Source: Nicotiana tabacum (taxonomy: Eukaryota > Streptophyta > Magnoliopsida > Solanales > Solanaceae). From it: DNA of 64,000 nucleotides. The notes under the pieces were generated by a model. It worked only from the letters and a program-made list of their open reading frames with translations, had not been told where the DNA came from and ran no database searches. The stretch lies in contig NC_134090.1 of NCBI RefSeq assembly GCF_000715075.1, forward strand, positions 47,127,792-47,191,791, in the 5' to 3' direction. A program made the translations under genes and the position numbers. Of this stretch, positions 21,049 through 32,785 are shown in pieces; positions within the stretch are counted from its first letter, which is position 1; every line of letters begins with the position of its first letter.

Positions 21049-21966
21049 TTTCCTTGTGCAGGGAGCAGTGAAAGAGAGCAGCCAATAATGATATATAGAC
21101 AGTGGCTGCTCAAAGAACATGACTAAAAATACGATCAACTTTCCTTCACTAAAAGCCCTGAAGGAGAGAGTGTACCTTTTTGGAAATTGCTAAAAGGGGT
21201 ACACTTTAGGAGTTGGAAGATATGTGACAAGGGGAATAAAGTGGAATTCTTGTTCAGGATGTGCACAATCTCAAATCCTGTGACTGGTGAGGTGGTGCTG
21301 TAGCCCAAAAGATACAAGACTATTTATGGTGCTGTGCTTGAGCCTCTATAGAAGTGGTGATACAAGTTGGTTGAGAGCTATTGAAAACAATGCTAAACTA
21401 TGGGACAGAAGGCTGGGATATGAAAGTTTTTCATAACTGAATAAACCGGCCCTACAGGACCTGGTTCGTGGTTTGACCAAGTTGAGTATCAAGGAATACA
21501 AAGTGTGCAATGCCTGTGCAAAATGAAAGTATGTCAAATCTCCATTCAAGCCCAAAACAGGGGCAGTCAGCACCTCAAGGCCACTTGATCTTCTTCATAT
21601 GGATCTGTATGGAGCAGTGAGAGAGCAAACAGGAAAGAGAGAAGATATATTTGATTGAAAGTGAATGACTACTCCAAATCTACTTGGACTCTGTTCTTCA
21701 GAACCAAGGATGAGATCCTGCATGTAATTGTGGCTTTTGTCAAGAAGATCAAAGGTTAGATAGAAATAAATGTGGCTTCCATCAGATCAGATCATAGACA
21801 GGTTTGGATAATGCTAGAGTGGATGAAGGCTATATTCAAAGAAGAATTACTCAACTTCTCATCTCAAAGAACACCACAAAAAATGGAGTTGTGGAAAAGA
21901 AGAACAAGACTCTTGAAGTTTTGGCACGATCAACATTATTTGATAGTGGGATTGCAAACATTTTGA
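21049..21966 (+). pseudogene. pol: copia protease and integrase remnants
   Basis: The protease active site DSGCSKNMT starts at 21098, the form usual in plant copia elements. Scattered over three frames behind it are pieces of the pre-integrase zinc finger and integrase core, for example KSTWTLFFRTKDE near 21680. Many stops and indels. Only short stretches can be assigned. Confidence 0.7.
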
Positions 21967-22800
21967 CCAAAAGTGGCTAACTTACTTGAGGATATCTGGG
22001 GTGCAATTGTTATGTTCTCAACAATGGGACAGACCAACTTTGAAAATTTAAAACAAAAAGAGATGGAGAAATCCTCCTGATATACTCGTCTTGAGAGGGA
22101 ACAAAAATACTGATCAAGATGGAGAAAGCTTATTGACTCCAGCAAGGAACCTGGTCCCACGACTACAACAACAGAATTTGAAAAATGAGTTATTGAAAAA
22201 GGTCTGACATAGAAGCATCACAAGTCATCAACACTTTCATTGCCATAGCTACACTCCTAGACATGGATGAACCTGGATCTCCTTTAAATCAACCATGCTT
22301 AGAGACATTACCGGATCACTCCTGTATCTCACTGCAAGTTGACCAAACATTATTTTTCGTAGTGGATCTCTGTGCAAGGTTTCAATCCAATCTAAAGGAA
22401 TCTCATATGAAGGCTTCCAAGAGAATACTGACATATCTCAAAGGAACACAGGACCTGGTCCTTTATTATCCCTTAGTGACATATTTGATCTTATTGGATA
22501 TGCTGACACTGATTATGCAGGATATCTGGTGGACAGGAAAAACACTTCTAGAATGGCACATTTTCTGGGCTCCTGCTTAATCTCATGGGGTACAAGGAAA
22601 CAAAACTGTATGGCATTCTCAACTACAGAAGCTGAATATGTAACAGCTGCTTCTTGATGTGCTCAACTTCTGTGGATCAAGCAACAATTGAAGACCTTGA
22701 GTCCTACTCAAGAAGACCAAATACATTGATTGCTAAAGATCAAGTTGCTGACATCTTCACCAAAGCCCTAAGATGAAAATATTCTAAGAAAAATCGCCTT
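21967..22800 (+). pseudogene. pol: copia RT end and RNase H remnants
   Basis: The catalytic part of RT is deleted. The frame at 22400-22580 (HMKASKRILTYLKGTQDLVLYY) is the conserved block between RT and RNase H, followed in shifted frames by RNase H pieces around 22620 and the C-terminal ADIFTKAL near 22745. Non-functional. Confidence 0.75.
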
Positions 22801-23304
22801 GCACTGGGGATGATAAAATCCAACTGAGAACCTAGTTCCTCATGATTGGTTATAAAAGTCATACTAAGGTAAAAGTTAGTTAAAGTATTTTCTGGCCAAG
22901 TCTAACTCAACTCTATACTGTTACAGGTAGACACGCATGATGACTACAGAAGCAGATGCTGTAGTGCATGCTGAAAAATGGGTTAAACTCACTTGCCAGA
23001 CATACCAGGGAACCTAGTTTTCTAGATACAAGTTAGTAGCTTCTTTGTTCTTTCATACACAGTTTAGAATGGACAAAAACAATGCCACATCATCAGCATG
23101 ACAGTCTCTTTAATTTGTGTCTTTTCATCCAAAACGTCACACCTTTTCTGAACGATACAAATCCCCAAGCAAAAGGTTGCCGTCATTTCATAACCAGTCC
23201 CTCATCATAAATAAATCAACATCACAACCCTTCACTTCCAAATTCAAAAACTCCTCTTTGCCTTCTCTCTTCTCAATCCACAACCCTTCGAGTACAATCT
23301 CACC
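22801..23304 (+). other. Spacer between copia pol and the env-like region
   Basis: About 500 bases after the RNase H end, without a long reading frame. The last 200 bases are rich in C and A, and would form the leader of the env-like ORF. Confidence 0.5.
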
Positions 23305-25546
23305 ATGTCTGAAAATCAAGCAACCTTCAGTGTACCCGACAATACTGTTATTGAGTCCACACCAGTCAGTATTCCAGCGGTAGACTCCTTCCCCAACACA
23401 ATCACTAGTCCAAACCCTAAAGTAAAGTCTCTTTCACACTCTACTCCCTCTTCTACCCACTCTGATTCTGTTCCTTATCTGAGCAAGCTTGAGAATGTTT
23501 GTCCTCCTCTAGTCACACCGGTCAAACAGAGTAAATAGGGCGAACAGGGTAAACAAAGGTACCTTTTTTATGAAACATCAACTTACTCCATAGTTGGACA
23601 CTCGAGTGAAAATCCAGTGATTAGTTATGAAAAGACTGAGACAACCATGACATGCTGCGATTATACAGGTATCACTCCTCTTTCTGTTGAAATTTCCATG
23701 AAACCACAAGAAAATGAGGGAATAGAAAATATGCTCTCCATTGCTTTAGAAGGGGTTGTTATAGAAGAAAGTGGAGAGGGTCTGAGTCTCAGGGGAAGAG
23801 CCTCAGTCTACAAAAGACTGGGGGGCACTTGTTCCATTTGAACAACCGATTCAAGATGACACTACTAGTGTCCCAAGTGATGAACCTGATCCTGCTCTTT
23901 CTCCCCAATTCTATGTTGAGCCTCTGAATATGGTGGTGCCTGAGATAAATTCTGACAGTGTGGGAGACACAGATGATTTGGCATATGCTAGTTTTATCAG
24001 GGCTAGGAGTAAACCAGTTGTAGCTCCAGAGTCAACCCCTAAGCGACCCATTACTCAGTTGCAGTAAAAGGAGGCTCTAGATTCTGCTCTCAAGAAGAAT
24101 CAAATGAGCAAAAGAAAGAGAAGGCTGGTAAAGGATGGAAAAGTTGTGCATGAAAAGGTTGTCCCTGTGGTAAATGTGGATGAGGAAGCAGAAGAGGAAC
24201 CTAGTCCCTTAACCCACAAGTCCTCAAAGAAGAAGCACTCTCACTCTAAATCATAAGGCAGACTTCTACAAATGCTGAAAGTCCTTTCAAGAGTGCTGAT
24301 GTTGCTTCCAGTGAAAAGTTGGTGAAAGCTTCTGGTGACAAGACAGTGAAAAAGAGTGGTGACAAGTCTGATGATGAAGAAGTGGAAACATCTGGTGAAC
24401 ATATGCATAAAAGTCATCAGAGACGAGAAAATCTATTCGCAAGTCAGTAAAAAGAAATATGGATGATGATGAGGAACCTGGTTCCATCAAGAAAGCAAAA
24501 GTTAGTGAGTCTCGTAGTTCTAAGAAAAGAAAGTTGAGAAATCAAAAAGTACTGTGGGTCCGCACATTTGCCTCTAACATCTAGAACTTGCTGGGATGAG
24601 ACAATTGGTGGAAATTTGTAATTCTCAACAATGGACAAATTTGTTTATAAATGAGATTCCCAAAGTGTATGAGGAGGAGGTACTGAGTTTCTATACCGAC
24701 CTCTTCACAGTAGAGGTTGATCAAATTTGTGTGTTGATAAATGGGGTGGATATAGTGATGGACTCTGCCTTATTGGGGTCAATTTTGGGTGTTCCTGCCG
24801 AAGGACTGTCGTCTGTTCAGGGTTCCTGCATATCAAACTTCAGAAATGTCATTTTTAAGGACAAGGCAATACAACATGGGGAACAAGTGCATAATAAGTC
24901 ACTCCTTCTAGTATATTAGTTGCTCTTTAAAATGGTTAACAAAGTGTTGCTTCCCCGCACTGAGAGAAGATCTGTTGCATCTAAAGTTGACCTGTTCCTT
25001 ATGAAATCCTTGGATAATTTTACCACTATCAATTTGCCTGGCATAATGGTTGAGCATATGCAAAAGGTGGAAAACCTTAAGGATGGGAATCCTGGACTAC
25101 CTTATGAGTTTCTCCTCACAAAGCTCTTTGAATTCTTTAAAGTACCTCTGGGACAGGCCCAAGTGGGCACTAAAAAGCAATCCTTTTCAAAAACTACTCT
25201 TGAGGAGTGTTAGTGTATTGACAAAGTCGGAGGAGCTGGAAGCACTTCCACTATCTCTCAACTGATAAATGCTCAGAATAGTGCCACAGAGGAGATCTAG
25301 AAGTTGAAGGCTAGAAATGCAATTCTTGAGAGTCAGCTCAGTCAGTTACAAGAGGCACCGGGTTCTAGTAGTGCTCACAACTCAGAAGTTGAACGTCTAA
25401 CAAAGGAGAATGCAGAGCTCATGAAACAAGTGGAGGACCTGAAAGAAAGACTGCTCAAAGAGCAAATATCCGCGAATGCTCGCATGGATCTTGTCCTCAA
25501 AACCCTTGCTTCCTCTTCCAAGCCCCCTTCCTCCAGTGTTCCGTAA
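23305..25546 (+). pseudogene. Sirevirus env-like ORF, broken
   Basis: The reading begins MSENQATFSVPDNTV at 23305 and continues in pieces (23305-23538, 23617-23841, 24596-24919, 24920-25213, 25304-25546); the last three share one frame separated by single stops. The N-terminal part is Ser/Pro/Thr-rich, the middle Lys/Ser-rich, then a globular segment (DQICVLINGVDIVMDSALLGSILGVP), and finally a coiled coil (VERLTKENAELMKQVEDLKERL). I see no clear transmembrane segment, so an envelope role is not supported. Position and length fit the extra ORF of Sireviruses. Confidence 0.7.
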
Positions 25547-25945
25547 AGAATGTCCCCTCAGTGTCTAGTTTCAAGTGTCCATTATCTTAGTTATTTTTTA
25601 TTATGTTTTTCTTTGTTTTTGGTGATTGTTTTTGTTTGTTTTAAACTATAGATGATAACAATGATTCTGATCCCGCCTGTAAAAGTCCAAATTTGGTTAA
25701 TGCAAGTGGTTTCCTTTTTGCTGTTTATGTTGTTGCTCTTTTATCTCTATTTTCTATCATGCTGTGTGCACACAAGAGGCATACAGATTCAGGGGGAACT
25801 CACAGAAGGTTCAGGTAAGTACTGATAAGGAGGAATGCAAATATTTAGGGGGAAACTTAAGGTCTTTCTGGTTCGCAATCTGGCTCGATGTGGATCTTTC
25901 TAGGATTTTCAATTATGAGTTTGTCATCATCAAAAAGGGGAAAAT
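25547..25945 (+). other. copia 3' non-coding region and polypurine tract
   Basis: Untranslated stretch ending in AAAAAGGGGAAAAT (about 25932-25945), a purine-rich primer for plus-strand synthesis directly before the LTR. Two further G-runs (AGGGGGAAC near 25790, AGGGGGAAAC near 25846) are typical of this lineage. Confidence 0.7.
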
Positions 25946-26865
25946 TGATAAGTTACAAGTACTTTAGTCATAAGTACTTTACTTTGTATTTTGATGATCT
26001 AAGAAACTTACTGTCCAGAACCAGACAAGGAACCTGTTACAAATTTACAAGACCTTAAGATCACAAGGTTCCAGATTGGGATCCAACTTGGGATTTGATT
26101 CAACTCTTCAGAGTGTAAGGAATAGCTGAGGGAAAAGGTCCCTACCAGTTCCCGAGGAGACTGTACAAAGTCAACTCTCCACTTGGAAAGTTGTTGCCTG
26201 CACATGCTACAGTGCACGAACAGTGCAACAGTCAACTTTCTGTAGAAGACTTTTTACCTACCTTGATTACATCATCGTAAGTGATGTCACACGTATATAT
26301 ATAATCAAGGAAGGTAAAACATATTAACTTGAATAGTTGGAGATTTCACTTAAGCTCTCTCACGTGATTATCCACCAAGCAACTCTCAAGTGCTTTAAGA
26401 ACAAAGAACAATATAACTACGGACCAGTTCCCACATCGAGTTATTATATGTCCTTAGTTGAGTTGTAACTTTGTTAATGTTCTTACTTGTAACTCCTACT
26501 TAGCTTACTAAGAAGCAGTGTGTAGGAAACCCTTTGTAAACCTTAAACCCGTGTGTTTGAGTCTTGGCTAGAGTTAGTCAAGTTGCAAAGTCTTTGTAAT
26601 AGAGTTATTACAAAGTGGCTTGTAATAGAGCATTACAAGTTAGTGAGGGATTAAATGGTTAATTCCTCGGTTGCATAGGTTCTAATCTAAAAGTTGCTCA
26701 GTAGTGAAGTTGAAATCCTACAAGGGTAGGTCGTGGTTTTTAATCCCGTAGATGGAAATTTTCCACGTAAAATTTCTCTTGTCATTTACTTACTGCTGTG
26801 TGCCTGTGTACTGTAGGACCTGTGAACAACTAATTTTTTACCACAGCCAAACTATATATTATTTT
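25946..26865 (+). repeat. copia 3' LTR
   Basis: It starts TGATAAGTTACAAG after the polypurine tract. The promoter region carries an inverted repeat around a TATA element (26252-26319). The downstream end is unclear because chromovirus C starts at 26866; the LTR may be interrupted by it. Confidence 0.7.
26252..26319 (+). promoter_or_regulatory. Hairpin with TATA element in copia LTR
   Basis: Arms TTTTACCTACCTTGATTA (26252-26269) and TAATCAAGGAAGGTAAAA (26302-26319) pair with one mismatch. TATATATATAATC lies at the right arm, and GTGATGTCAC in the loop is a cyclic-AMP-element-like palindrome. This is the likely LTR promoter. Confidence 0.6.
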
Positions 26866-27589
26866 TGTGATGACCCAAAAGGTCATCACTTGTTTTAAAA
26901 ATAAATTATGTATTTCGAGGCCTTAAAAACCTCTTCCAACATTACCTCAATTTGCGTGTGTAGTCCGGGCGCATAGCCGGAAAGCCATTATGTGAAAATC
27001 TGTGAAAAATGATGAATTTTGACTTTAAAATGAATTTAAGTTGACTTCGGTCAATATTTTGGGTAAACGGACCCGGACTCGTGATTTGATGGTACCGGAG
27101 GTTCCATAAGAAAATATGGGACTTGGGCGTATGCCCATAATCGAATTCCGAAGTCCCAAGCCCGAGAAATAAATTTTTAAAGAAAATTATTTTTTGGAAT
27201 ATTTATGAGTTTTTGGAAATGAAATGTGTTTAAAATTTAATAGTATCGGGCCCGTATTCCAGTTTTGGAGCCCGGTACAGGTCTTATATGTGATTTATGT
27301 TGAGTCTGTGAAATTTGGTATGAAATGGACTTCAAATGACGTGAATCGGACCGTATTTGAGAAAATTGGAAAATTTGAAGTTCTTAATTGATTTCATGAT
27401 TTTGATGCTAAATTCATAGTTATTGATGTTATTTTGGCAATTTGATCGCACGAGTAAGTCCATAAGGTGTTTTTAAGGTAGTGTACATGTTTGGTTTGGA
27501 GCCTCGAGGGCTCGGGTGAGTTTTGGATAGGTCTCGGAAGGTTTTTGAACTTAGGAAAATTGCAGAAACTGCTATTCTGATGCACAGGC

Positions 27590-27925
27590 CTTCTGTGCTT
27601 CACGATCGTGAAGCCTATCACGCGATCACGAAAGGGAAAATTGGGCAGGGGTAGATTTGTTCTTCGTGAACGCGAAGCCACAGTCGCGAACACGGAGCAC
27701 TGGGGAGTTGCTCATCACGAACGCGACCGGCGTCACGTTAACGTGTAGTGTAAAATGGAGGTGGGCTGGGGACTTGTCATTCCTTCTACGCGAACGCGTA
27801 CTGCTGTCCGCGAACGCGAAGGCCAGGGGGGCTTATCCTTCACGAACGCGTAGAGGATCTCGCTATCGCGTAAGCTGAGGAAGGCTGCTCTTCGCGAATG
27901 TGGTAGACCCATCACGAACGAGATG
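27590..27925 (+). repeat. Palindrome block in LTR C
   Basis: CG-rich words such as CACGATCGTG, CGCGAACGCG and TCACGCGATCACG recur about ten times. The block starts about 725 bp into the LTR, the same offset as in D (58526, 55697), although the core word there is CGCAAATGCG. These sites are rich in CpG despite the surrounding AT-rich DNA. Confidence 0.75.
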
Positions 27926-28047
27926 AAGGTCTGCCCAGTGATTTTAAAACAGTAACAGAAACGGGATTTAACCCAAAACTCATAACTTCTTCTTCCAAAC
28001 TCCAAATTGGGCGATTTTTGAAAGAGAACTTCATCATAAATTCATAG

Positions 28048-28053
28048 GTATGT
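28048..28053 (+). other. Candidate splice donor in LTR C
   Basis: CATAG/GTATGT matches the plant donor consensus and lies about 120 nt after the palindrome block. Equivalent donors occur at 18790, 44719 and 58865 in three other LTRs. The partner would be the acceptor at 40582 before the gag ATG. Confidence 0.45.
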
Positions 28054-28327
28054 AATCTTAGAGTCATTTTTTTCAATTTCCATTAACACCCATTAGATTT
28101 CTAGGCGTATATAATATTCTTATGGGTAGAAAATTAGGAATTTAGATAGAGTTAGGGATTTTTGTATAATTGGAGTTTAGACCTCTTTTGGGGTCGGATT
28201 TCAAAACTAATTGCATATTTGGGCTCGTGGGTGAATGGGTGATCGGGTTTTGGTCTAAACCTCATATTTTGACCAAGCGGGTCTGGGGTCGATTTTTGAC
28301 TTTTTGGGGAAAATGATAGAAAACCTA

Positions 28328-29082
28328 TGTATGCGGTGAAATCAGGGGGGTCTATTTCCCGTCGTTAAGGTATATTCGAGATGACATATCAGCATCACGA
28401 GGCTACAGGTTTACGATCGAGCTCCCTCCCTCGAGGTTCGTCCACGACCCAGCAACGATTCCGAGGATAGGGAATTTGTCCGTGACCTAATGAAGGTGCC
28501 GAGGGCGGGGGATTCCCGAGGCAAGCAGCTAGAATCAGTAAACACTAGTACCATGCCTAACCGTCCCATCCCCGTGTCTTTACATTCAATGCACTCTGTA
28601 CTATATGGTATTCCCTCTCCTATATAAGGGGAATCCATGCCACTTTGTAAAGGGCTGATGTTGCTCCATTTCTCCACAAGTGCAATAATATCTCTTTCTC
28701 TCTCTTCTTTCTAACTTGCTCGTTCTCACTGGCCTGAGGCCACTTTAATATTTATCGCTTTCTCACTTGTTCTTCATTTTATCGCTTGATATTGGCCATA
28801 AAGAGCTTTATTTAATCATATCTTAACTATTATCCTATTTTCGATTGCCCCCGATAGCTCAAGCTCGACCTGAACACCGACCCCGAGGTCCTCCATTGAC
28901 CAGTCCTGCATCCGAGCAATAGGCCCCTCAGTTTGATTATTGCCTCGTTTTAGCTTGCATTTCATTGTTAAAATTCATATTCTTAGCATCAACTGCTCTA
29001 AACAACTAGCTCGAGAATAGATTACGTATTTTTAGAATCTCATTTATAAATTTAATTGTTGTTACCATTTTTACGGTAAACA
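28328..29082 (+). repeat. 5' LTR of element B
   Basis: TGTATGCGGTGAAATC... to ...TTACGGTAAACA. A TATA-like CCTATATAAGGGG lies near 28620, followed by a C/T-rich leader, as expected of a pol II LTR promoter. It differs from the 3' LTR by scattered substitutions and small indels, so the insertion is not recent. Confidence 0.9.
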
Positions 29083-29085
29083 GTT

Positions 29086-29103
29086 TGGCGCCCACCGTGG
29101 GGC
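29086..29103 (+). promoter_or_regulatory. Primer binding site of element B
   Basis: TGGCGCCCACCGTGGGGC stands three bases after the LTR end. TGGCGCC starts are common for plant Ty3-gypsy elements. I cannot name the tRNA with certainty. Confidence 0.75.
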
Positions 29104-29203
29104 TAAAAATAATAGTGATTATTTTCTTGCTGGTTACATTGCACTAATGCACGTTATCTTTCACACTTTTTCTTGTCCAAAGATCTCTTGATTTCAGGTC
29201 AAA

Positions 29204-30799
29204 ATGTCTGGCTCGGTAAATAGTGTCGAGAACGACAACCTCGAAAACCATGGGGAAAATGACGTGGCTGTCCTGGCCACTGGAGCACCACCATAGAATC
29301 CTGATAGCGCTCTCGGACCGATTCTAGAGGACACGGATTCGCAGGACGCACAACAAGTCAACGAAACCTCTCACATCGATAGGAGCATACGGCACAACGA
29401 CCGACAGGAAGCTCAAAAAACCCCAGCCCAGAAAGAACATGAAGTTAGTCTTCATGTTATTCTTGAAATGCTGCAGGCACAACAATTGGCCATTGCCCAG
29501 TTGCAAAGCCATTCGAAGACTCCCAGCACAGCAGCACCAGAGACAGCTCCCTCCGCCGAGCAAGTACTCGAAAGGTCAAGCAATAACGGGTCAGTGGCCG
29601 ACCCTGCCATAGTGAAGATGCTTGAGGACCTCACCAAAAGGATCGAATCGGGTGAAAAAATGATTGTAGCCAATGATAAAAAGGTCGAGACCTACAACTC
29701 TAGGGTCGATCAGATCCCGGGTGCGCCCCCGATAGTCAAGGGTTTGGATTTGAATAAGTTCATACAGAGATTGTTCCTTGAGGAAGCGGCCCTGAAGCCC
29801 ATTCAGAAAAAGTTCAGAATGCCAAAACTTACAATATACAGCGGGACCACGGATCCTAACGAACACATCACCGCCTACACGTGTACGGTAAAGGGCAACG
29901 ACATAAAAAACGATGAGATCGAGTCAGTCCTGCTGAAGAAATTTGGAGAAACGCTCTCGAAGTGGGCCATGATGTGGTACCACAACCTGGCTCCCAACTC
30001 CATAGATTCATTCGCCATGCTGGCAGACTCTTTCGTAAGGGCTCACGCCGGCGCCATCAAGGTAGCAACAAGGCAGTCTGACGTATTCAAGATTAAGCAA
30101 AGGGAGAACGAAATGCTGCGAGAATTTGTGTCTTATTTTCAGACATAACGAATGGAGCTCCCCCCGATCTACGACGACTGGGAAGTGCAGGACTTTACTT
30201 AAGGCCTGAATGGACAAAGCTCGGTGGCATCAAGGCAGCTGAAAGAGAATCTGATCGAGTATCCCGCTGTAACCTGGTCCGACGTCTACAACTGATACCA
30301 GTCAAAGCTCAGGGTCGAGGACGACCAGCTGGGAGCCCCTTCGGGCTCAGTATACCCGATCAGTCTCTTGGCGAAGGAGTCGAGATCGAACAAAGAAAGG
30401 TACCAACCATACCCCGATGATCGAAGAAATGCTCCAAAGTGCAATCCACTCCGTAACGGCCGATCGGCAAACCAAGGACAGAACCCTCGGGGACCCCTAA
30501 ACAGGGGTGGCTTCTACGGGTACACAGGGCCAACATGGGCACCCCGCCTATCAGAGTACAGTTTCAACGTCGAAGTGTCAGACATTGTGTTCGCCATTAG
30601 CAAGATCAGGGACACCAGATGGCCTAGACCGTTACAATCAGATCCTTCCCACAAGAACTACAATTTGATTTGCGAGTTTCACAACTTGCACGGGCACCAC
30701 ACTGACGATTGCAGGCAGCTCCAAGAGGAAGTGGCCCGATTGCTCGATAACGGGCACCTTCGGGAACTTCTCAGCAACCGGGCTAACAATCAATCGTGA
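29204..30799 (+). pseudogene. gag: gag of element B, with in-frame stops
   Basis: A single frame of 532 codons from the ATG at 29204. An N-terminal Gln/Ala-rich coil (MLQAQQLAIAQLQSH) precedes the Tat capsid core (FRMPKLTIYSGTTDPNEHI, LSKWAMMWYHNLAPNSI, IKQRENEMLREFVSYF), a basic Arg/Gly/Asn-rich linker, and a knuckle CEFHNLHGHHTDDC (C-X2-H-X4-H-X4-C) near 30673-30714. In-frame stops at 29297 (TAG), 30146 (TAA), about 30199 (TAA) and about 30294 (TGA) interrupt it. It ends in ...NGHLRELLSNRANNQS, where an autonomous relative would continue into protease. Confidence 0.88.
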
Positions 30800-32785
30800 G
30801 AAGGAGAAATAGCAAAAAAGAACAAAACAGACGAGCCTCAACACGTCGTCCACACGATTTTTTGATGATCGCCCCAAACGCGTTCAAATAAAGGACCACA
30901 TAGCAACCGCCGAATAAGCGCCAGAACTCGGGAAGCACCATCGCCTCCAAGGTATAATCGCCCATCCCTTTTTCTATCTTCTAATTCACAGTAACTCTTG
31001 TGCAGGATAACGACTAAGGTAATCAGGACGATACCATAGCTCGAAGATTCTGAGGCTTCAAAGCGTCCGTTGCACTCTTTTCCTTTGATCAAATTTTTTT
31101 ATCTTAGAAACGGGTTTTTACCAGCGGGGGTTTTTAACGAGGTAACATCGACGCACTTCCCAAGAAGGATTCAGCAAGCCTACGGGACTTTCTTTACGAC
31201 CGGCCCCATGCCGGGAAATAACAAACGGGGTTCTGATAGGAAGCAATGTATCAGATCGAACGGTCCAAGGAGCCGCGCCCGCACGGGCTGAGCTCGCAAC
31301 AACAAAACAGCACGTATTTATAGCATATATTTATGCCAAGAAATAAAGAATATCTTTCGGCATCTCGTACTCCAAAAAAGGGGGATTTTAACATGATCAC
31401 GGGGGAGGACTTTCCACCAAATGTGTCCCGAAATACTCGGAGACTTCGCGTCAACTATTTGGCACCCGCACGACCCCAGGGTCGGAACTCTGGACTCATA
31501 AAAGTTCTAGCAAGGTAACTCCGAGCTCACGAATAACATCCTTCGAGCCTTAGCAAGCTCGATGACTTGGAGACTGTCACCAATCGCCATGTACTGGAAA
31601 ACTTGAAACGACCCCGAGCGGGCAGACTCGGTGTAACCAGATATATTCTACAAACTGTAAGACCTCAACAGGCATGATAAAACTGTAAGACCTCAACATG
31701 CATGATAAAACTATAAGACTTCAACAGGCATGATAAAACTATAAGACCTCAACTGGCATGACAAACTGTAAGACCTCAACATGCATGGAAATTCAAAATC
31801 CCGAAGTTTAGGCTATACGTCACATTTGTAAGAATCCCAAAAGGGTATACCCTAGGTATAGACGCCTAAACTATCACTCGAGATCAAAAAATGGCTCCAG
31901 CCAAACGCATATGACTACGATCAATACGACTGATACATCCAAATTAATGCAACTCGGGGACACCCGACCGTCGCTAAACAAAATCGCAGGCCACTACTTC
32001 GAATATACTTCAGAAAGAATCGGTTAAAAACAAGCTTCCCTCCACCGGAAAACGAGCTTTGACCACGTCAACTCCAAATCACAAGGCTTTAACCTACTCA
32101 GCCTACGAGCTATAAACCTTCCGAGGTGCTCAAACATCGCCGATAACGACTTGAAATTAAGGTTCTCCCAGAACCGACGATTGGTCAGGCAAAATTATTT
32201 CAAAAGACCTTAACGAGCGAAAAACAAAGCCTATAAAAAGCCTACGGGAAAAAAGTGTAAGAGCCATTGTTGCCAGCCAAAATGAGCCTCCGGGCCGCAC
32301 ACTAAGAGGTCTCAACGACCAAAACAACGTAAGAGCCACTGTCGCCATCTTGAAAATTGACAAATTGAGGATTAAAATGAGCTCGAGTCGTATCCCGATT
32401 TGGAGACCGGATCCAAAATAGTTAACTACACATGCCTAAGGGCCACACATATATAGAAGGTCTTTCTGACCTAAGGCGGAATAGCCACCATCGCCAGCTC
32501 ATACAAACACAAAACTCGAGGGTAAATTAAGCTCGAGTCGGATCTCGACTTGGAGACTGAACCCAAAGACTTTTAAAGCACTCAAGCCCAAGGGCAACTC
32601 CATGGTCGAATCGACCCAATTGAAACTACAACAAGCAGAAATGCAGAAGCTACAAATTGCGGGCTTCCCCCTCTTATTTCTACATATTGATGGTCGAGCG
32701 CAATCTCAGCCTGTGACATATAATGAAAGCTATATACACAACAAAGAAGGCAGGGAATAGACATTCACCATTTTGTTTCCAGCAG
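30800..32785 (+). other. Non-coding middle of B with a 28 bp tandem array
   Basis: There is no sign of pol genes over 2 kb. At 31653-31788 nearly five copies of a 28 bp unit (AACTGTAAGACCTCAACA...GGCATGATAA) follow each other. Other short motifs recur loosely (CTCGAGTC, AGAGCCA). Tandem repeats in this region are a known trait of Tat-group elements. Confidence 0.7.
31653..31788 (+). repeat. 28 bp tandem repeat, about 4.9 copies
   Basis: Units at 31653, 31681, 31709 and 31737, then a partial one from 31763, differ at a few positions (AGG/ATG/TGG before CATG). Copies 3 and 4 share CTATAAGA, suggesting stepwise duplication. Confidence 0.85.

Larger units (their letters stand above)
20301..26865 (+). 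mobile_element. Sirevirus-type Ty1-copia element, 5'-truncated and decayed
   Basis: In order: gag end, protease and integrase remnants, RT mostly deleted, RNase H end, a long env-like region, polypurine tract and 3' LTR. An additional ORF between pol and 3' LTR is characteristic of the Sirevirus lineage. The 5' LTR and primer site are missing. Chromovirus C begins at 26866, inside or at the end of its LTR. Confidence 0.85.
26866..28327 (+). repeat. 5' LTR of C, upstream part
   Basis: It begins TGTGATGACCCAAAAGG, like both LTRs of D (54973 and 57803). It contains the palindrome block (27590-27925) and the donor-like AG/GTATGT at 28048. Element B interrupts it at 28327, duplicating ACCTA (28323-28327 and 38857-38861). 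Confidence 0.9.
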
